This document shows positions 25,893 through 35,229 of a stretch of DNA of 64,000 bases, in pieces. Positions within the stretch are counted from its first letter, which is position 1. Every line of letters starts with the position of its first letter. Location of the stretch: the NCBI GenBank assembly GCA_002423285.1, contig DIVF01000006.1:56053-120052 (forward strand), given 5' to 3'. Position numbers and translations under genes: made by a program. The stretch comes from Micavibrio sp. UBA6139. GTDB lineage: Bacteria; Pseudomonadota; Alphaproteobacteria; Micavibrionales; Micavibrionaceae. Below the pieces are notes generated by a model. The model did no database searches, was not told the DNA's origin, and worked only from the letters and a program-made list of their open reading frames with translations.

Positions 25893-27559
25893 GTCCCTGT
25901 ATCCAGCAATTTCTGCGCCGCTGCGCGGGCCTCCGTGGTGATGCTGGCACCGGACAGCATTCGGGCGATTTCTTCCTGACGCTGGCTGATTTCGGGCAGG
26001 GGCACGACATTGGTGCGGACATCATCCACCCCACCCTTCATCACGATCCAGTGATGCGCGGCGCGGGCAGCCACTTGCGGAGAATGGGTGACGACCAGAA
26101 TTTGTTTTGTACGGGCCAGACGAGCCAGACGTTCCCCAACAGCATCCGCTGTGGACCCACCAATGCCGCTATCAACTTCATCAAAGACAAGGGATGTCGC
26201 GTGACCAAGAGCCGCCATCACCACCTTAATCGCCAGCATAAAGCGGGCCATCTCACCACCGGAGGCAATTTTGCCCAAGGCACCCGGTTCAGAGCCCGGA
26301 TTGGTAGCAACAAGGAAGCGCACCTGATCGATCCCGTCAGCACCCCACCCGCCCTCATCCGCATTGCGGGTGGACTGGGTGACGAAGCGAGCTTTTTCTA
26401 ATTTCAACGGCGGCAATTCTTGCGAGACGGCCTTATCAAGGCGTATCGCGGCAGCAGCACGGGCGGTGCTGATCGTTTCAGCAGCAGCCAGATAGGCTTT
26501 CCGTGCGGCGGTTGCTTGTGTTTGCAGGGCGGAGAGAACATCGTCGCTGCGCGTGATTAAATTCAAACGTTCGCGCAGGGTTTCGAGCAAGTTCGGAAGC
26601 TCATCGGCCTGACAATGATGTTTGCGCGCAATACCGCGCAGGGCGTAAAGGCGGTCTTCCAATGTTTCCATCGATTGCGAGCCGCCCTCCACGGTGGCGG
26701 TGATGGATTGCAGGCGTGATACTGCATCCTGAAGCTCTTGCCCTGCACGGTCCAGCGCATCAATAACGGGCGTTAGATCCGCATCAACGCGGTCAGCCAC
26801 ACGTTCCAGCGCACGCGCTGCGCGGCTGGCGGAAAGTTCTGCACCCAGATCACCGCTAATCGCCTGCCACGATTCATCCAAGGCCTGCAAAACCTGTTCG
26901 CGGTGTTTCAGAGCTTCGCGTTGGATTAAAATGGATTCCTCTTCGCCCGGCTGCGGATCGAGCGTTTCCAGTTCAGATACCGCATGACGCAGATATTCTT
27001 CATCACTCCGCGCCTTTTCAGCGTCAGCCTTCGCAGTGATCAGTTTTTCTTCCAGTGTCTTCCATGTATCCCATGACCGTGACAGGGCGCGCACATCAGG
27101 TGTTAGGCCAGCATATTCATCCAACAAGGCACGGTGGGTACGCGCATCAAGCAACCCATGAGTTTCAAACTGGCTATGCACTTCGACCAGCATATTGCCG
27201 GCCTCGCGCAGCAGGGTAATGCTGACCGATTGATCGTTGATGAAGGCACGGCTGCGGCCATCGGCCCCTAAGACACGGCGCAGGATCAGTGTGGTGTCGC
27301 TTTCAAGATCGTGGTCTTTCAACCACGCATGAATGCCATGATCGGGCGCGATCTGGAACGTGGCAATAACGCTGGCCTGATCGGTGCCCTTACGGATCAA
27401 TCCGGCATCAGAACGCCCACCAAGCGCCAGCCCCAAAGAATCCAGCAAAATGGATTTCCCCGCGCCGGTTTCCCCGGTCAGGGCACAAAAGCCATCTCGA
27501 AACTGGATATCCAGATGTTCGATCAGGACGACATTACGGATGGTCAGTGACGCGAGCAT
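25889..27559 (-). CDS. recN: DNA repair protein RecN
   Basis: An SMC-like ATPase acting in double-strand break repair. 556 residues: Walker A GETGAGKSILLDSLGLALGG (about 29-48), a central coiled coil (about 150-380), signature KIASGGEMARFMLAIKVVMA (about 425-444) and Walker B SLVFDEVDSGIGG (about 450-462). Normal family length and start (MLASLTIRNVVLIEHL). It is co-transcribed between bamD (15 bp upstream) and ligA, an order common in alphaproteobacteria. Confidence 0.97.
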   Translation of the reverse strand: MLASLTIRNVVLIEHLDIQFRDGFCALTGETGAGKSILLDSLGLALGGRSDAGLIRKGTDQASVIATFQIAPDHGIHAWLKDHDLESDTTLILRRVLGADGRSRAFINDQSVSITLLREAGNMLVEVHSQFETHGLLDARTHRALLDEYAGLTPDVRALSRSWDTWKTLEEKLITAKADAEKARSDEEYLRHAVSELETLDPQPGEEESILIQREALKHREQVLQALDESWQAISGDLGAELSASRAARALERVADRVDADLTPVIDALDRAGQELQDAVSRLQSITATVEGGSQSMETLEDRLYALRGIARKHHCQADELPNLLETLRERLNLITRSDDVLSALQTQATAARKAYLAAAETISTARAAAAIRLDKAVSQELPPLKLEKARFVTQSTRNADEGGWGADGIDQVRFLVATNPGSEPGALGKIASGGEMARFMLAIKVVMAALGHATSLVFDEVDSGIGGSTADAVGERLARLARTKQILVVTHSPQVAARAAHHWIVMKGGVDDVRTNVVPLPEISQRQEEIARMLSGASITTEARAAAQKLLDTGT

Positions 27560-27574
27560 CCCGGTGCAATCCGC

Positions 27575-28387
27575 TTAATCTGGTTTCAACAATGTATTGA
27601 CGGTGCGGTCGATGAAAGACTGGCTGTCTTTCAATTGCTGACGCTGTTCCGGGTCCATCAGCTTATAGCTGTCTTCATACCATGAACTGCCCGGGTAGTT
27701 GTGCCCCAGAACGGCTGCGGCCTTAAACGCCTGATCCTTCAGACCCAGTGTCAGGTAGGCCTCAACCAAACGGTGCAGGGCTTCCGGGATATGGGTTGTG
27801 GTCTGGTATTCTTTAATGACGTTGCGGAAACGGTTGATCGCGGCGTTCACTTCACCACGGTTCAAATAGTAACGGCCAATTTCCATTTCCTTGCCCGCCA
27901 AGTGATCCAATGTCAGATCGCGTTTCAAGGTCGCGTCACGGGAATACAGGCTGTCAGGGTAACGGTTGATCAGCGTATCAAAACCATTCAACGCTTCGCG
28001 GGTCATCATCTGGTCACGCGCCACGTCACTGATTTGTTCGTAATAGCACAAGGATTTTAAGTAGAGCGCATAATCAATGTCCTTGTTCCCCGGATGCAGC
28101 TCCATGAAGCGTTCAAGGCCGATGATGGCTTCATCATATTGGCCTGCTTCATAGGACGCGAAAGACGCCATCAATTCTGCACGGGTTGCCCATTCGGAAT
28201 AAGGATGCTGGCGCTCAACCTCTTGGAAGAGTTGCGAGGCGCGGCCATATTCCTTGGCCTCCATCGCGGCGGTGGCACGGTTATAAAGGACATCGACGGG
28301 TTGATCCGCAATCTGATCCTTTGGGGTGGAGGAGCAGGAGGCGGCAAACAAAGCCAGACCGAAAGCCAGAAAAGTGATGCTGCGCAT
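27575..28387 (-). CDS. bamD: Outer membrane assembly lipoprotein BamD
   Basis: An essential partner of BamA in outer membrane protein insertion. 270 residues. A lipoprotein signal (MRSITFLAFGLALFAASC) ends in a lipobox with Cys18. Tetratricopeptide-like repeats fill the rest, including the family sequence YNRATAAMEAKEYGRASQLF (about residues 36-55) and RHPYSEWATRAELMASFASY-type helices. The C-terminal part ends NTLLKPD. It heads the bamD-recN-ligA series. Confidence 0.95.
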   Translation of the reverse strand: MRSITFLAFGLALFAASCSSTPKDQIADQPVDVLYNRATAAMEAKEYGRASQLFQEVERQHPYSEWATRAELMASFASYEAGQYDEAIIGLERFMELHPGNKDIDYALYLKSLCYYEQISDVARDQMMTREALNGFDTLINRYPDSLYSRDATLKRDLTLDHLAGKEMEIGRYYLNRGEVNAAINRFRNVIKEYQTTTHIPEALHRLVEAYLTLGLKDQAFKAAAVLGHNYPGSSWYEDSYKLMDPEQRQQLKDSQSFIDRTVNTLLKPD

Positions 28388-28512
28388 AACCCTATAATCC
28401 TTATTTTGAGACCCCTTATAAATACCCCGCCCTGCCTTGGATTAAAAGGGTCCTGTGCCGAGGATTTCAGCCGATTCACAAGGAATTTTGCGGATTTGAG
28501 GGGTTGCGCGGC

Positions 28513-29505
28513 TTAATAAAAGCGGCTCAGCGTCCGATGGGCCAAACAGGCCTTATATTTCGGGTCTTCAACCGAACGGTGCCACAAAACATGGTCCAGA
28601 TCGACAACCCGCATACCCTTGATCGCGGCCAGACGTTCGACGGCTTCAGCGGCGCAGCAGCGCAGTTCAATTTCTTCCTCAGACCCGGATGGGATAAAGG
28701 CTCCGGTTTCAATCTTGCGCAAAAGATCCGGCGAAACATCCAACACACCATCCAGACGCAAAACCAGCGGCAAGCCGCTATCCGCGAAAATGGTCAGGCG
28801 GCCAATATCACCAAACAGCGGGCGGCCAATACGGGCGAAGGCCAGATTCAAATCCGCCGCCGTAATCTGGGCGCGTTTGAAAATTGGAATATCGCGGCCC
28901 TGATAATTATGAACATCGTTGAAGCCGGACAGTTCACCAAGGCGCATGACGAGGCGTGCGGCACTGCCATCTGCTTCCTCAACCAGCCCCATGAAACGGC
29001 CACCAAATTCTTCATCAATAAACGCACCAAGTTCATTCAGCGACGATGTGAACAATGACGCCAGAGCCTGTCCCATACGCGCTTTTGGCAGCATGAAGAT
29101 GGCGTGCATGTCTTCCACCGTTAAACGGCGCAGCACTTCTGTATTCCACGGGCCATAGGTATCAAACGACGCCTTCAGCGCTGTGGAGATAGTGTAATAG
29201 AGGGAATTATCAATCCGGGGCCAGCCTTCCGCGACCAGCGATTCTTCAAAACCAGAACCAAAGTTCACGGCTTCCAGAATGAGGATGTAGGCTGCCAAGG
29301 CCTCAGCATCTTGCGTCACATAATGGTGTTTTTCATCGAGCGTATTTTCAGGCGCACGCGGGTGCAGCGACAACGCATACTCAGTCAGCTTGTCTTCGCG
29401 GATGCGGACATGACCCGCACGTGCGGAAACAGCGCGAAAGCCGTCGCGGATTTGATCAAAAATATCCGCCGGGGCGGGCATGGTTTTCAGCATAGATGTT
29501 TTCAT
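28513..29505 (-). CDS. Queuosine salvage protein (DUF2419 / Qng1 family)
   Basis: 330 residues. It matches the queuosine-salvage family known from eukaryotes and some bacteria, in which the protein hydrolyses queuosine 5'-monophosphate to release queuine. Conserved elements are NFGSGFEESL (about residues 80-89), NDVHNYQGRDIPIFKRAQIT (about 197-216), ADLNLAF, FADSGLPLVLRLDGVLDVSP (about 241-260), SGSEEEIELRCCAAEAVERL (about 272-291) and a C-terminal VVDLDHVLWHRS (about 302-313). Function is inferred from the family. In a bacterium it would let the cell use exogenous queuosine; whether a Q synthesis pathway exists elsewhere in the genome cannot be seen here. Confidence 0.82.
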   Translation of the reverse strand: MKTSMLKTMPAPADIFDQIRDGFRAVSARAGHVRIREDKLTEYALSLHPRAPENTLDEKHHYVTQDAEALAAYILILEAVNFGSGFEESLVAEGWPRIDNSLYYTISTALKASFDTYGPWNTEVLRRLTVEDMHAIFMLPKARMGQALASLFTSSLNELGAFIDEEFGGRFMGLVEEADGSAARLVMRLGELSGFNDVHNYQGRDIPIFKRAQITAADLNLAFARIGRPLFGDIGRLTIFADSGLPLVLRLDGVLDVSPDLLRKIETGAFIPSGSEEEIELRCCAAEAVERLAAIKGMRVVDLDHVLWHRSVEDPKYKACLAHRTLSRFY

Positions 29506-29566
29506 GACGGGGACTTAACCACGCCCGGCAAAAGAGTGTCAAGATAATGGAAGAAATCTTAAGAAA

Positions 29567-30496
29567 TCAGGCGATCACGACTTCTGGAACAGCCCCGGCA
29601 AAGGCGCGTTTTGGCAGGGTTTCGCCCTCATCCAGATCAATGAACAGATCAACACGTGCCCAAGCCCCCGGTGTCGCAAACAATTTGCGCAGGATCTGGT
29701 TGTTCAGGGCATGACCAGCTTTCAAACCGTCATAAGCCCCAAGGATCGGGCCACCGGCCAGATATAAATCACCAATCGCATCCAGCAATTTGTGACGGAT
29801 GAATTCATCGGCAAAACGCAGACCATCTTGGTTCATAACGCCTGTGTCATTCAGCACGATAGCATTATCCAACGAACCGCCACGGGCTAGGCCGTTGGCG
29901 CGCATGTATTCAACTTCTTTCATGAAACCGAAGGTGCGTGCAGACGCAATGTCATGGCGGAAATTGCCATTGACCAGTTTGGTTTCAAATGTCTGACGGC
30001 CAATCGATGGGTGAGCGAATTCAATTTCACCCCCGAAAACAAAGGCGTTTGAAGGGGACAGGCGGGCAATCTTATCGCCTTCTTGTACGACAACTTCCTT
30101 GAGAACCTGAATGGCGCGGCGCGGTTGTGGTTGTACGCGCAGGCCGACTTCATCAATCATTTCGACGAAGGCGATGGAGCTACCGTCCATCACTGGAATT
30201 TCCGGCCCGTCAATTTCAACAACGGCGTTATCAACACCGCAGCCACGCAGAGCCGACATCAGATGTTCGATTGTGCCAACGCTGGCGCCCGCATCGTTAC
30301 CGATGACGGTGCAAAGACGCGTATCGATGACGCGGTCATAAAGAGCTGGAATAATGTTATTGCTGTCGCGGAGATCGGTGCGGACAAACACGATGCCGTG
30401 ATCCGCAGGCGCAGGACGCAGAGTCAATGTCACCTTCGCACCGGAGTGAAGTCCGATACCGTTGCACTGAACATCTTTATTGAGGGTTTTTTGCAT
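29567..30496 (-). CDS. lpxC: UDP-3-O-acyl-N-acetylglucosamine deacetylase (lipid A synthesis)
   Basis: Catalyses the committed, zinc-dependent step of lipid A synthesis. 309 residues. Zn ligands: His in GTIEHLMSALRG (about 78), and His and Asp in IRHKLLDAIGDLYLAGGP (about 230-247). The general acid/base Glu is in the first motif and the C-terminal His in GHALNNQILRKL (about 262). Its N-terminus (MQKTLNKDVQCNGIGLHSG) is the family norm. It lies downstream of ftsZ but is separated from it by two plus-strand small genes, whereas in many proteobacteria ftsZ and lpxC are adjacent. Confidence 0.97.
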   Translation of the reverse strand: MQKTLNKDVQCNGIGLHSGAKVTLTLRPAPADHGIVFVRTDLRDSNNIIPALYDRVIDTRLCTVIGNDAGASVGTIEHLMSALRGCGVDNAVVEIDGPEIPVMDGSSIAFVEMIDEVGLRVQPQPRRAIQVLKEVVVQEGDKIARLSPSNAFVFGGEIEFAHPSIGRQTFETKLVNGNFRHDIASARTFGFMKEVEYMRANGLARGGSLDNAIVLNDTGVMNQDGLRFADEFIRHKLLDAIGDLYLAGGPILGAYDGLKAGHALNNQILRKLFATPGAWARVDLFIDLDEGETLPKRAFAGAVPEVVIA

Positions 30497-30779
30497 GTCT
30501 GCTGGCCTAAAAATTCGAGTAACGCATTGTTCTTAAATACCAATATAGGCGCATGCATTTTCCAAAACAAATCACACTCTATTGCGGATTGTTACAATGA
30601 TAACTATTTGATTTTAAAAGATATTTTTCCAAACCTAAAAATCATCGCAACAAGGGCAATATTGCACCGCAACATCTCTGCCCGGGCCAGCTATAAACTT
30701 GTTTCGTTTTTATTAGCATGCTGCCCTGCGTTAATGATATGAAAAACCATAATTCAACAATACACGTCAAGGACAGGTC

Positions 30780-31115
30780 ATGAGCAAGAAACCAGAGATC
30801 AACCAAGCCTTTCACCAATTGCTGGTGAACCAGCCCGTACAAGCGTTCCATATCGCCGACCTGTTCAACTACCTAGCGGACCGTCAGGCCAATTCAGCCC
30901 TGCTGGCCAGCAATGCCACAGCAGAAGACGAAGCCTTCGGCGGTGGTCTGCATAGCTTTGCCCAGCAAGACGTAGAAGATTGCAAGATGGCCATAGACAA
31001 GCTGGCCGAAATCAAACAAGCCGGAACTGAGATTATCTATCTGGATGTGACCCAAAAACTGCCCGAGCAAGTCATTCAAGGCACATACTTAACCGCCCCC
31101 ATCAACAAGCAATAA
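30780..31115 (+). CDS. Small unknown protein between lpxC and ftsZ
   Basis: 111 residues, acidic and helical, no membrane segment and one Cys. AGGAC lies three bases before the ATG. No known family recognised. It is transcribed away from lpxC; the 283-bp gap between them is AT-rich and holds both promoters. The second half (DCKMAIDKLAEIKQAGTEII) is a predicted amphipathic helix followed by a strand. It lies 78 bp upstream of a second unknown gene. Confidence 0.6.
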   Translation: MSKKPEINQAFHQLLVNQPVQAFHIADLFNYLADRQANSALLASNATAEDEAFGGGLHSFAQQDVEDCKMAIDKLAEIKQAGTEIIYLDVTQKLPEQVIQGTYLTAPINKQ

Positions 31116-31193
31116 ACAACATAATTACTTGACGGGAGGGGCCATCAAGCCTCACCATAAGAGTACGGATTATCAGAGGTAAGGACACCACGC

Positions 31194-31502
31194 ATGAAGC
31201 AGAAAAAATCCTCCACTATCTCCGCGAAACAGGCCCTTCAGGCCCTGATGGACGTGGGTTACACCACCCATGAACCGGAAGATCGCCGTATCCGCCCAAC
31301 CGAGCGCGCCAACCACAAAAAGACCCCCGGCGTTCAATTGTCCGCAAGCGGTAAAAGCATTTGCCTGTTCTTCAACGGCGAGAGCAATGAACTGGCCCGC
31401 GCCCCGCAAATTTTCGTTCCCGCCAAAGGCATGTTGTCACAAAACGAAGTGACCGGTTTGGAACAACGCGCCAGAATCAAGTTTTCAGAACTGGTTCGCT
31501 AA
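31194..31502 (+). CDS. Small basic unknown protein between lpxC and ftsZ
   Basis: 102 residues, basic, one Cys. A strong ribosome-binding site (AGGTAAGGA) precedes the ATG. The predicted pattern is an N-terminal helix (SAKQALQALMDVGY), a charged loop and a C-terminal beta-helix part. No family recognised. It is convergent with ftsZ; the ftsZ terminator lies between the two stops. Confidence 0.6.
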   Translation: MKQKKSSTISAKQALQALMDVGYTTHEPEDRRIRPTERANHKKTPGVQLSASGKSICLFFNGESNELARAPQIFVPAKGMLSQNEVTGLEQRARIKFSELVR

Positions 31503-31573
31503 GACGCCTCAAAGCAGCATTGATATTTTAATAAGGGGGCCATGTGCCTCTCTTATTTTTTGCATTGTCGGGC

Positions 31574-31603
31574 AAAAAAAGAGGGGAGCTAAAAAGCTCC
31601 CCT
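31574..31603 (-). terminator. Rho-independent terminator of ftsZ
   Basis: aggggagct (31582-31590) and agctcccct (31595-31603) pair perfectly around a four-base loop, followed on the minus strand by CTTTTTTT (31581 down to 31574). It lies 25 bp past the ftsZ stop. Confidence 0.9.
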
Positions 31604-31628
31604 TAAGTTCGAACCGTTCCTCGGCGGT

Positions 31629-33494
31629 TCAGTTGGCTTGGCGACGGAGGAATGCTGGAATATCAAGCTCATCATCCACTTGAGGGCCGGGGCGCGAGGC
31701 CACAGGCGCATCAATGTTCAGGCTGCCTTGTTGTGGGGCCTGGTTATAGGATGCTGACTGATATGATTGCTGGTAGCTTTGACGTGGCGCGGCGCGCAGG
31801 CCACCGGTTTCACCGGTATCACCTGATGTTTCGCCTTCACCTTCGACCACGGCTTCTTCTTCGTGACGCAGACCTTGAGTAAAGCGTTCAAAGAGGGAAG
31901 CAGCGCGTTTTTTCGGCTGAACAGCACCCGGTACCGGCGGACGCAGGAAGTTTTGCGGCTGCTGGGCTGGTTGCTGAACCGGTTGTTGCACGTGTTGTTG
32001 CTGAACGGGTTGCGCTGTTTGATAAACAGGCTGTTCAACGACATTGCGTGTCACCGGGGCTTCGATCGGCGCTGGTGGGATAAAGGAGTCGTTATAACGT
32101 GTGCCGCGTGGTTGCGAAGATTGCGGCTGCGTTTGCGTAACGTAGTTTTGCACGGGTGCAGTTTCAACGATTTCAGCTTCATACGGCATGTTGCTGTAAT
32201 CTTCTTCGATCTTGCGTGCCGCAGAACCCATCATAGCCGAACCCATGTTTTGGGATACGGGTGCGACGTGTTGCTGTTGCATCATTGGTTGTTGCATTGG
32301 CGCACGGCCCGTGACTTGTGAACCGCTGGTGCTGGCAACGCTGGTCGATGTTCTGACCGGTGCATTTGGAATGTAGGATTCAGAACGCGCTTCGGATTGT
32401 ACGGGTGCGGCGGTTGTTGTGGCCGGACGGGTGCGGTCGATTTTACGTTCTTGTTGTTGGGCGCTGGTCAGCACGTTGATCATGCTGTTGGTGGTGGCAC
32501 CACCGCGAACGCGACCTTGGGCTTCTGCAACGTCAATGCCGGTTGCAACGATGGAAACGCGCATAACGCCTTCCATTTTCTCGTCGAATGTCGCACCGAA
32601 GATGATGTTTGCGTTTGGATCGACTTCATCACGGATGCGATTGCAAGCCTCGTCCACTTCAAACAATGTCATATCGCCGCCGCCGGTAACGTTGATGATG
32701 ACGCCGCGTGCGCCCTTCATCGATACATCGTCCAGCAATGGATTGTTGATAGCGGCTTCCGCAGCTTCGATTGCACGACGATCGCCGATGCCTTCGCCCA
32801 TACCCATCATCGCCTTGCCCATTTCCATCATCGCAGTGCGGATGTCAGCAAAGTCGAGGTTGATAAGCGCAGGCATAACGATCAGATCGGTGACGCCACG
32901 AACGCCCGCTTGCAAAACGCCATCGGCCATTTTGAAAGCTTCAGCGAATGTTGTTTTTTCGTTCGCAACGCGGAACAAATTCTGGTTTGGAATGACGATC
33001 AGTGTGTCGACATATTCCTGCATCTGGCGAATGCCCTCTTCCGCCATTTTCATGCGCAGAGAACCTTCGAAGTGGAACGGCTTGGTCACGACACCGACAG
33101 TCAGAATGCCTTTTTCACGGCAAGCGCGCGCGATGACAGGAGCAGCACCCGTCCCCGTCCCGCCGCCCATACCGGCAGTGATAAAAACCATGTTTGCGCC
33201 TTCCATATAGCGCAACATCTCATCCAAGGATTCTTCGGCAGCAGCACGACCAACTTCTGGTCTGGCGCCAGCACCCAGGCCACCGGTAACGGTAACGCCC
33301 AGCTGAACCTTGTTCTCGCACAAAAGACCATCCAGAGCCTGCGCGTCTGTATTGCAGACGACAAACTCAACACCATCGAGGTTTGAGGTAATCATGTTAT
33401 TGACGGCGTTACCGCCTGCTCCGCCGACACCGACGACTGTGATTTTAGGTGACAATGCTTTAACCTCTTTGTGCTGCATTCTAACGTTGATCAT
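31629..33494 (-). CDS. ftsZ: Cell division protein FtsZ
   Basis: The tubulin-like GTPase of the Z ring. The frame is open to an upstream ATG at 33557, but the start at 33494 gives the usual alphaproteobacterial N-terminus (MINVRMQHKEV...PKITVVGVGGAGGNAVNN) and 621 residues; GGAGG lies ahead of it with loose spacing. GTP-binding GGGTGTGAAPVIA (about residues 105-117) and the T7 loop NLDFADIR (about 205-212) are intact. Residues about 330-605 form a Gln/Pro-rich disordered linker of about 270 residues. The protein ends in the conserved FtsA-binding peptide DELDIPAFLRRQ. The 402 bp in front hold a cluster of GANTC sites and a DnaA box. Confidence 0.97.
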   Translation of the reverse strand: MINVRMQHKEVKALSPKITVVGVGGAGGNAVNNMITSNLDGVEFVVCNTDAQALDGLLCENKVQLGVTVTGGLGAGARPEVGRAAAEESLDEMLRYMEGANMVFITAGMGGGTGTGAAPVIARACREKGILTVGVVTKPFHFEGSLRMKMAEEGIRQMQEYVDTLIVIPNQNLFRVANEKTTFAEAFKMADGVLQAGVRGVTDLIVMPALINLDFADIRTAMMEMGKAMMGMGEGIGDRRAIEAAEAAINNPLLDDVSMKGARGVIINVTGGGDMTLFEVDEACNRIRDEVDPNANIIFGATFDEKMEGVMRVSIVATGIDVAEAQGRVRGGATTNSMINVLTSAQQQERKIDRTRPATTTAAPVQSEARSESYIPNAPVRTSTSVASTSGSQVTGRAPMQQPMMQQQHVAPVSQNMGSAMMGSAARKIEEDYSNMPYEAEIVETAPVQNYVTQTQPQSSQPRGTRYNDSFIPPAPIEAPVTRNVVEQPVYQTAQPVQQQHVQQPVQQPAQQPQNFLRPPVPGAVQPKKRAASLFERFTQGLRHEEEAVVEGEGETSGDTGETGGLRAAPRQSYQQSYQSASYNQAPQQGSLNIDAPVASRPGPQVDDELDIPAFLRRQAN

Positions 33495-33531
33495 GATTTT
33501 TTCTTGTAGACCTCCGTGGTGATTACGTCCC

Positions 33532-33760
33532 GATTCTATGTGAGATATTTCCGTCATGAAAGAGGGGGGCCGATCAAAACCGCCCCATCCGTCGCGCCAG
33601 ACATCGTTTTTATAGTGTTTTTGTTTCGTTGCATTACATGAGCCCGAGTCACTAAGTGATTCATCCGACTCATGTTTTGGGATTGTGACGGCAAGCCATT
33701 GATTCGACTAGAGTCACAAAACCCTTTTCTGTGGATAAGTGCCTGTTTCTCCACTGATTC
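33532..33760 (-). promoter_or_regulatory. ftsZ upstream region: seven GANTC sites and a DnaA box
   Basis: The ftsA-ftsZ gap (33495-33896, 402 bp) has no gene. GANTC sites start at 33532, 33646, 33658, 33667, 33701, 33711 and 33756, six of them within 115 bp. An exact DnaA box TTATCCACA lies on the minus strand at 33730-33738. A hairpin caccgc...gcggtg sits close to the ftsA stop. GANTC is the CcrM methylation target in alphaproteobacteria, and both GcrA/CcrM and DnaA are known to act at ftsZ in Caulobacter, so a cell-cycle-controlled ftsZ promoter is inferred. Confidence 0.6.
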
Positions 33761-33896
33761 GTAACGATGTTTTAAGCACATCACCGTCAAAATCATGGGC
33801 CAAACACCCCTTCAAAATGCAAAAAGACCCACTTTTGCAGGCCTTTTTGATCGTTTTTCGGGTGCGTTTTACACCGCGATTCAGTGCGGTGGCCGT

Positions 33897-35165
33897 TTAC
33901 CAGTTTTCACGCAACCACAGGCGAATACGCTGCCATAAATTCTCCGGCGCAGCTTGCGCCATGACTTGCGCGGGCATTTCATCGGCGCGTTCAGCAATAT
34001 AAGTCAAAAGACCAGCCGTCGTGGCAAAAGCCGGACCCGATACCGCATCCGGTAAGCCCGACAGGCGAATAGGACGACCCAAGCGCACCTGCTTATCAAG
34101 AACCGCCTGCCCCAGATCACGAAGACCCGGCAACTGACTGGCCCCACCGGTCAAGACAACACGGCGGCCAGCGGCGCTGCCCAGTCCACTATCTTGAAGG
34201 CGGGAGCGGACCAGTTCAAAAATTTCTTCAACGCGCGGCTGGATAATTCCAATCAGCAAGGAACGCGGCACATGGTTTGGATGGACATGATCATCCTCAC
34301 CAATTTGCGGCACGTCGATCATTTCATTTTCATCATTGGTGGAGGCAATGGCGCTGCCATAGAGCGTCTTCAAACGCTCTGCCTGCGCCAGTGATGTGGT
34401 GAGACCACGCGCAATATCGCTGGTGACATGCTGCCCGCCAACAGGAATGGAATCGGTATAAATCAGCTTGCCACTGTGAAAAACAGCGATGGATGTTACA
34501 CCGCCGCCCATATCAACAACCGTGCAACCCAGATCCATTTCATCTTCGACAAGGCTGGCCAGCCCAGCGGCGTATGGCGATACACACAACGCCGCGATAT
34601 CCAGATGGCTGCGTTCAATACAGGTGGCGATGTTGCGCAGCGCACCTGAATCACCCGTGACCAGATGAATATCCACCTGCATCTGCTGCCCGAACAAACC
34701 GCGTGGATCGCGAATGCCGTGATGGCCATCGATGACGTAACCAACAGGAATGGTGTGAACCATATCGCGGTCAGTGCTTAAATTCTGGTCTTGTGCGCGG
34801 GCCAAGGCGCGGCGCACATCCTGGTCGGTCACTTCATGACCCAGCACATCGATATCAGCGCTGAAATGGTGTGAATGGGCATGAATGCCCGGCACGTTGA
34901 TAACGACCTCACGTAAGGGGTAGCCCTTCATCGTTTCGGCGGCCATGTTTTCGGCGGCGTGAACGGTTTGGCGAATGGCGGTTTCGGCCGCTTCCAGATC
35001 AACGACTGTTCCGCCGCGAATGCCAGCAGAAGCCTGATGCCCCACACCGACCACGTCGAAATTCCCCTCATCATCCGTCATCCGGGCGATAAAGCAGGAG
35101 ATTTTCGTTGTGCCAACATCAAGGGCGGCGACAACAGAGCCTTTTGGTTTAAATTTTTGTTTCAT
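33897..35165 (-). CDS. ftsA: Cell division protein FtsA
   Basis: An actin-like membrane anchor for FtsZ. 422 residues: phosphate-1 loop AALDVGTTKISCFIAR (about residues 13-28), the 1C subdomain (about 85-165, YPLREVVINVPGIHAHS), phosphate-2 VVDMGGGVTSIAVFHSGKLI (about 206-225) and adenosine loop LTGGASQLPGL (about 346-356). The C-terminal end, WQRIRLWLRENW, is the amphipathic membrane-targeting helix. It is preceded by the unknown gene 35230-36024 instead of directly by ftsQ. Confidence 0.97.
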   Translation of the reverse strand: MKQKFKPKGSVVAALDVGTTKISCFIARMTDDEGNFDVVGVGHQASAGIRGGTVVDLEAAETAIRQTVHAAENMAAETMKGYPLREVVINVPGIHAHSHHFSADIDVLGHEVTDQDVRRALARAQDQNLSTDRDMVHTIPVGYVIDGHHGIRDPRGLFGQQMQVDIHLVTGDSGALRNIATCIERSHLDIAALCVSPYAAGLASLVEDEMDLGCTVVDMGGGVTSIAVFHSGKLIYTDSIPVGGQHVTSDIARGLTTSLAQAERLKTLYGSAIASTNDENEMIDVPQIGEDDHVHPNHVPRSLLIGIIQPRVEEIFELVRSRLQDSGLGSAAGRRVVLTGGASQLPGLRDLGQAVLDKQVRLGRPIRLSGLPDAVSGPAFATTAGLLTYIAERADEMPAQVMAQAAPENLWQRIRLWLRENW

Positions 35166-35229
35166 ATCGGGGAATATTATACGGATAGGGACAGGTCAGA
35201 GGGTTATTTGAACACATCGGGCGAAAATA

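Noticed and set aside
32397..33386. Plus-strand frames of 329 and 263 codons opposite ftsZ
   Set aside because: They lie in the coding sequence of a certain ftsZ and give Cys/His-rich products without known motifs.
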